Origin: Planctomycetota bacterium
GTDB taxonomy: Bacteria; Planctomycetota; PLA2; JAEUHO01
Direction: 5' to 3'
DNA: 64,000 nucleotides
NCBI GenBank assembly: GCA_029259775.1
Contig: JAJDEN010000045.1
Location: forward strand, 124,001 to 188,000
Shown here: positions 63,534 to 64,000 of the stretch, one piece after another
Layout of the letters: each line of letters starts with the position of its first letter
How positions within the stretch are numbered: the stretch's first letter is position 1
Notes under the pieces: generated by a model
What the model was told of the DNA's origin: nothing
The model's database searches: none
What the model saw: the letters and a program-made list of their open reading frames with translations, nothing else
Translations under genes and position numbers: made by a program

Positions 63534-64000
63534 CCCGTGCGTCTGAGCGTGCCGCCTTGGATCGCGAGCAGCGAGAACGCCTTCACGGGTGGGACCTTGC
63601 CTTCGCCGCCCGTCGTGCTGACGGGCTTGGACTCCGTCGTGACCAGCGATACCTCGAGGGTCTTGCCGCGCAGCCTGTAGCGCGCGTCGATGCTGTTGCC
63701 GGCTAGCTCGAAGCGTGCGTAGAGCGTGTCGCCGAGCAGGTAGCTGTCGATGACGATGCTGTTCTTCTCGTCGACGCGGAAGTGGCCCTTCGATCCGGCG
63801 ACGGGGAGCAACTCGTAGGGGCGCACCTGACGCTTCGCCCCCTCGCCATAGACGATCGTCCAGGTCCACGCGTCGCGGCCTTCGATCGGCTCGACATGGA
63901 GCTCCATGGCGAAGTCGATGCTCGTGCCACGCAGGTTCCCCGTTTTGCAGCGGCCCTTCCAGATGCCGTGCCAGGCCTTGGGCAGGGTCGGGGTGTGGGC
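63530..64000 (-). CDS. Unknown protein, C-terminal part (cut by window end)
   Basis: The frame is open from the window edge to the stop at 63530, giving at least 156 residues; the start lies beyond 64000. The visible part (WHGIWKGRCKTGN, FAMELHVEPIEGRDAWTWTIVYG, FRVDEKNSIVIDSYLLGDTLYARFELAGNSIDARYRL) is beta-rich and reads like a lipocalin- or calycin-like barrel in which a treated value is compared. No family is named. Met at 63907 is probably internal, since similar sequence continues upstream of it. Confidence 0.6.
   Translation of the reverse strand, partial: AHTPTLPKAWHGIWKGRCKTGNLRGTSIDFAMELHVEPIEGRDAWTWTIVYGEGAKRQVRPYELLPVAGSKGHFRVDEKNSIVIDSYLLGDTLYARFELAGNSIDARYRLRGKTLEVSLVTTESKPVSTTGGEGKVPPVKAFSLLAIQGGTLRRTG

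Overview
The window is a 64 kb piece of a very GC-rich chromosome from a diderm (Gram-negative-type) bacterium. It carries an outer-membrane porin, an RND efflux pair, lipoprotein signals and multiheme cytochromes. The gene set fits Planctomycetota or a close relative: a TPR protein carrying two RNA-polymerase-alpha-like C-terminal domains, an ECF sigma factor with an odd anti-sigma partner, SbsA-type Ig-like lipoproteins, lysine/alanine-rich tails on ordinary proteins, and scattered rather than operonic housekeeping genes. That placement is an inference; no 16S gene is present.

Layout. 1-4884 (+): a redox operon of an Fe-S protein (cut by the window edge), a cytochrome-b-like membrane protein, a ten-heme cytochrome c with an unusual Cys-rich cytoplasmic N-terminus, and a porin; this looks like an electron route from cytoplasm to outer membrane. 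4881-11159: an arsenosugar cluster. On the minus strand are a fused TIGR04282/TIGR04283 glycosyltransferase, a MerA-like flavoprotein, a TVP38 membrane protein and radical-SAM ArsS; divergent from ArsS are ArsM (arsenite methyltransferase) and an ArsC-like reductase that lacks one expected cysteine. 11208-15664: a diheme cytochrome, a PD40 propeller protein and a secreted cyclophilin. 15712-15978: tRNA-Cys and tRNA-Leu(UAA).

16209-24422 is the most unusual part. It holds three genes whose correct reading seems to need UGA as selenocysteine: a secreted two-domain HMA (MerP-like) protein with a U-x-x-C metal site, a tiny lipopeptide whose UGA directly follows the lipobox cysteine, and a SelW/Rdx protein with C-x-x-U. 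Each UGA is followed by a short hairpin with a similar 5-nt loop. An ECF sigma/anti-sigma pair and an RND efflux pump with its adaptor lie among them. No sel genes are in the window.

24523-30108 holds a zinc-ribbon membrane protein, a TPR protein and a large Ig-like/propeller lipoprotein with a good promoter and terminator, followed by four copies of a 25-nt palindromic repeat whose stems covary. 30109-51268 is mostly housekeeping: MoxR, asnS, ruvA, the TPR/alpha-CTD protein, murA, ffh, rpsP, an endonuclease-III-like protein with a histone-H1-like tail, maf, rpmE, prfA, prmC, a VIT-domain protein, purQ, purSL and accA. 51360-64000 has two PDZ proteins, a membrane-anchored phosphatase, a KASIII enzyme, an AddB/AddA-type helicase-nuclease pair, an SDR enzyme and one gene cut by the window end.
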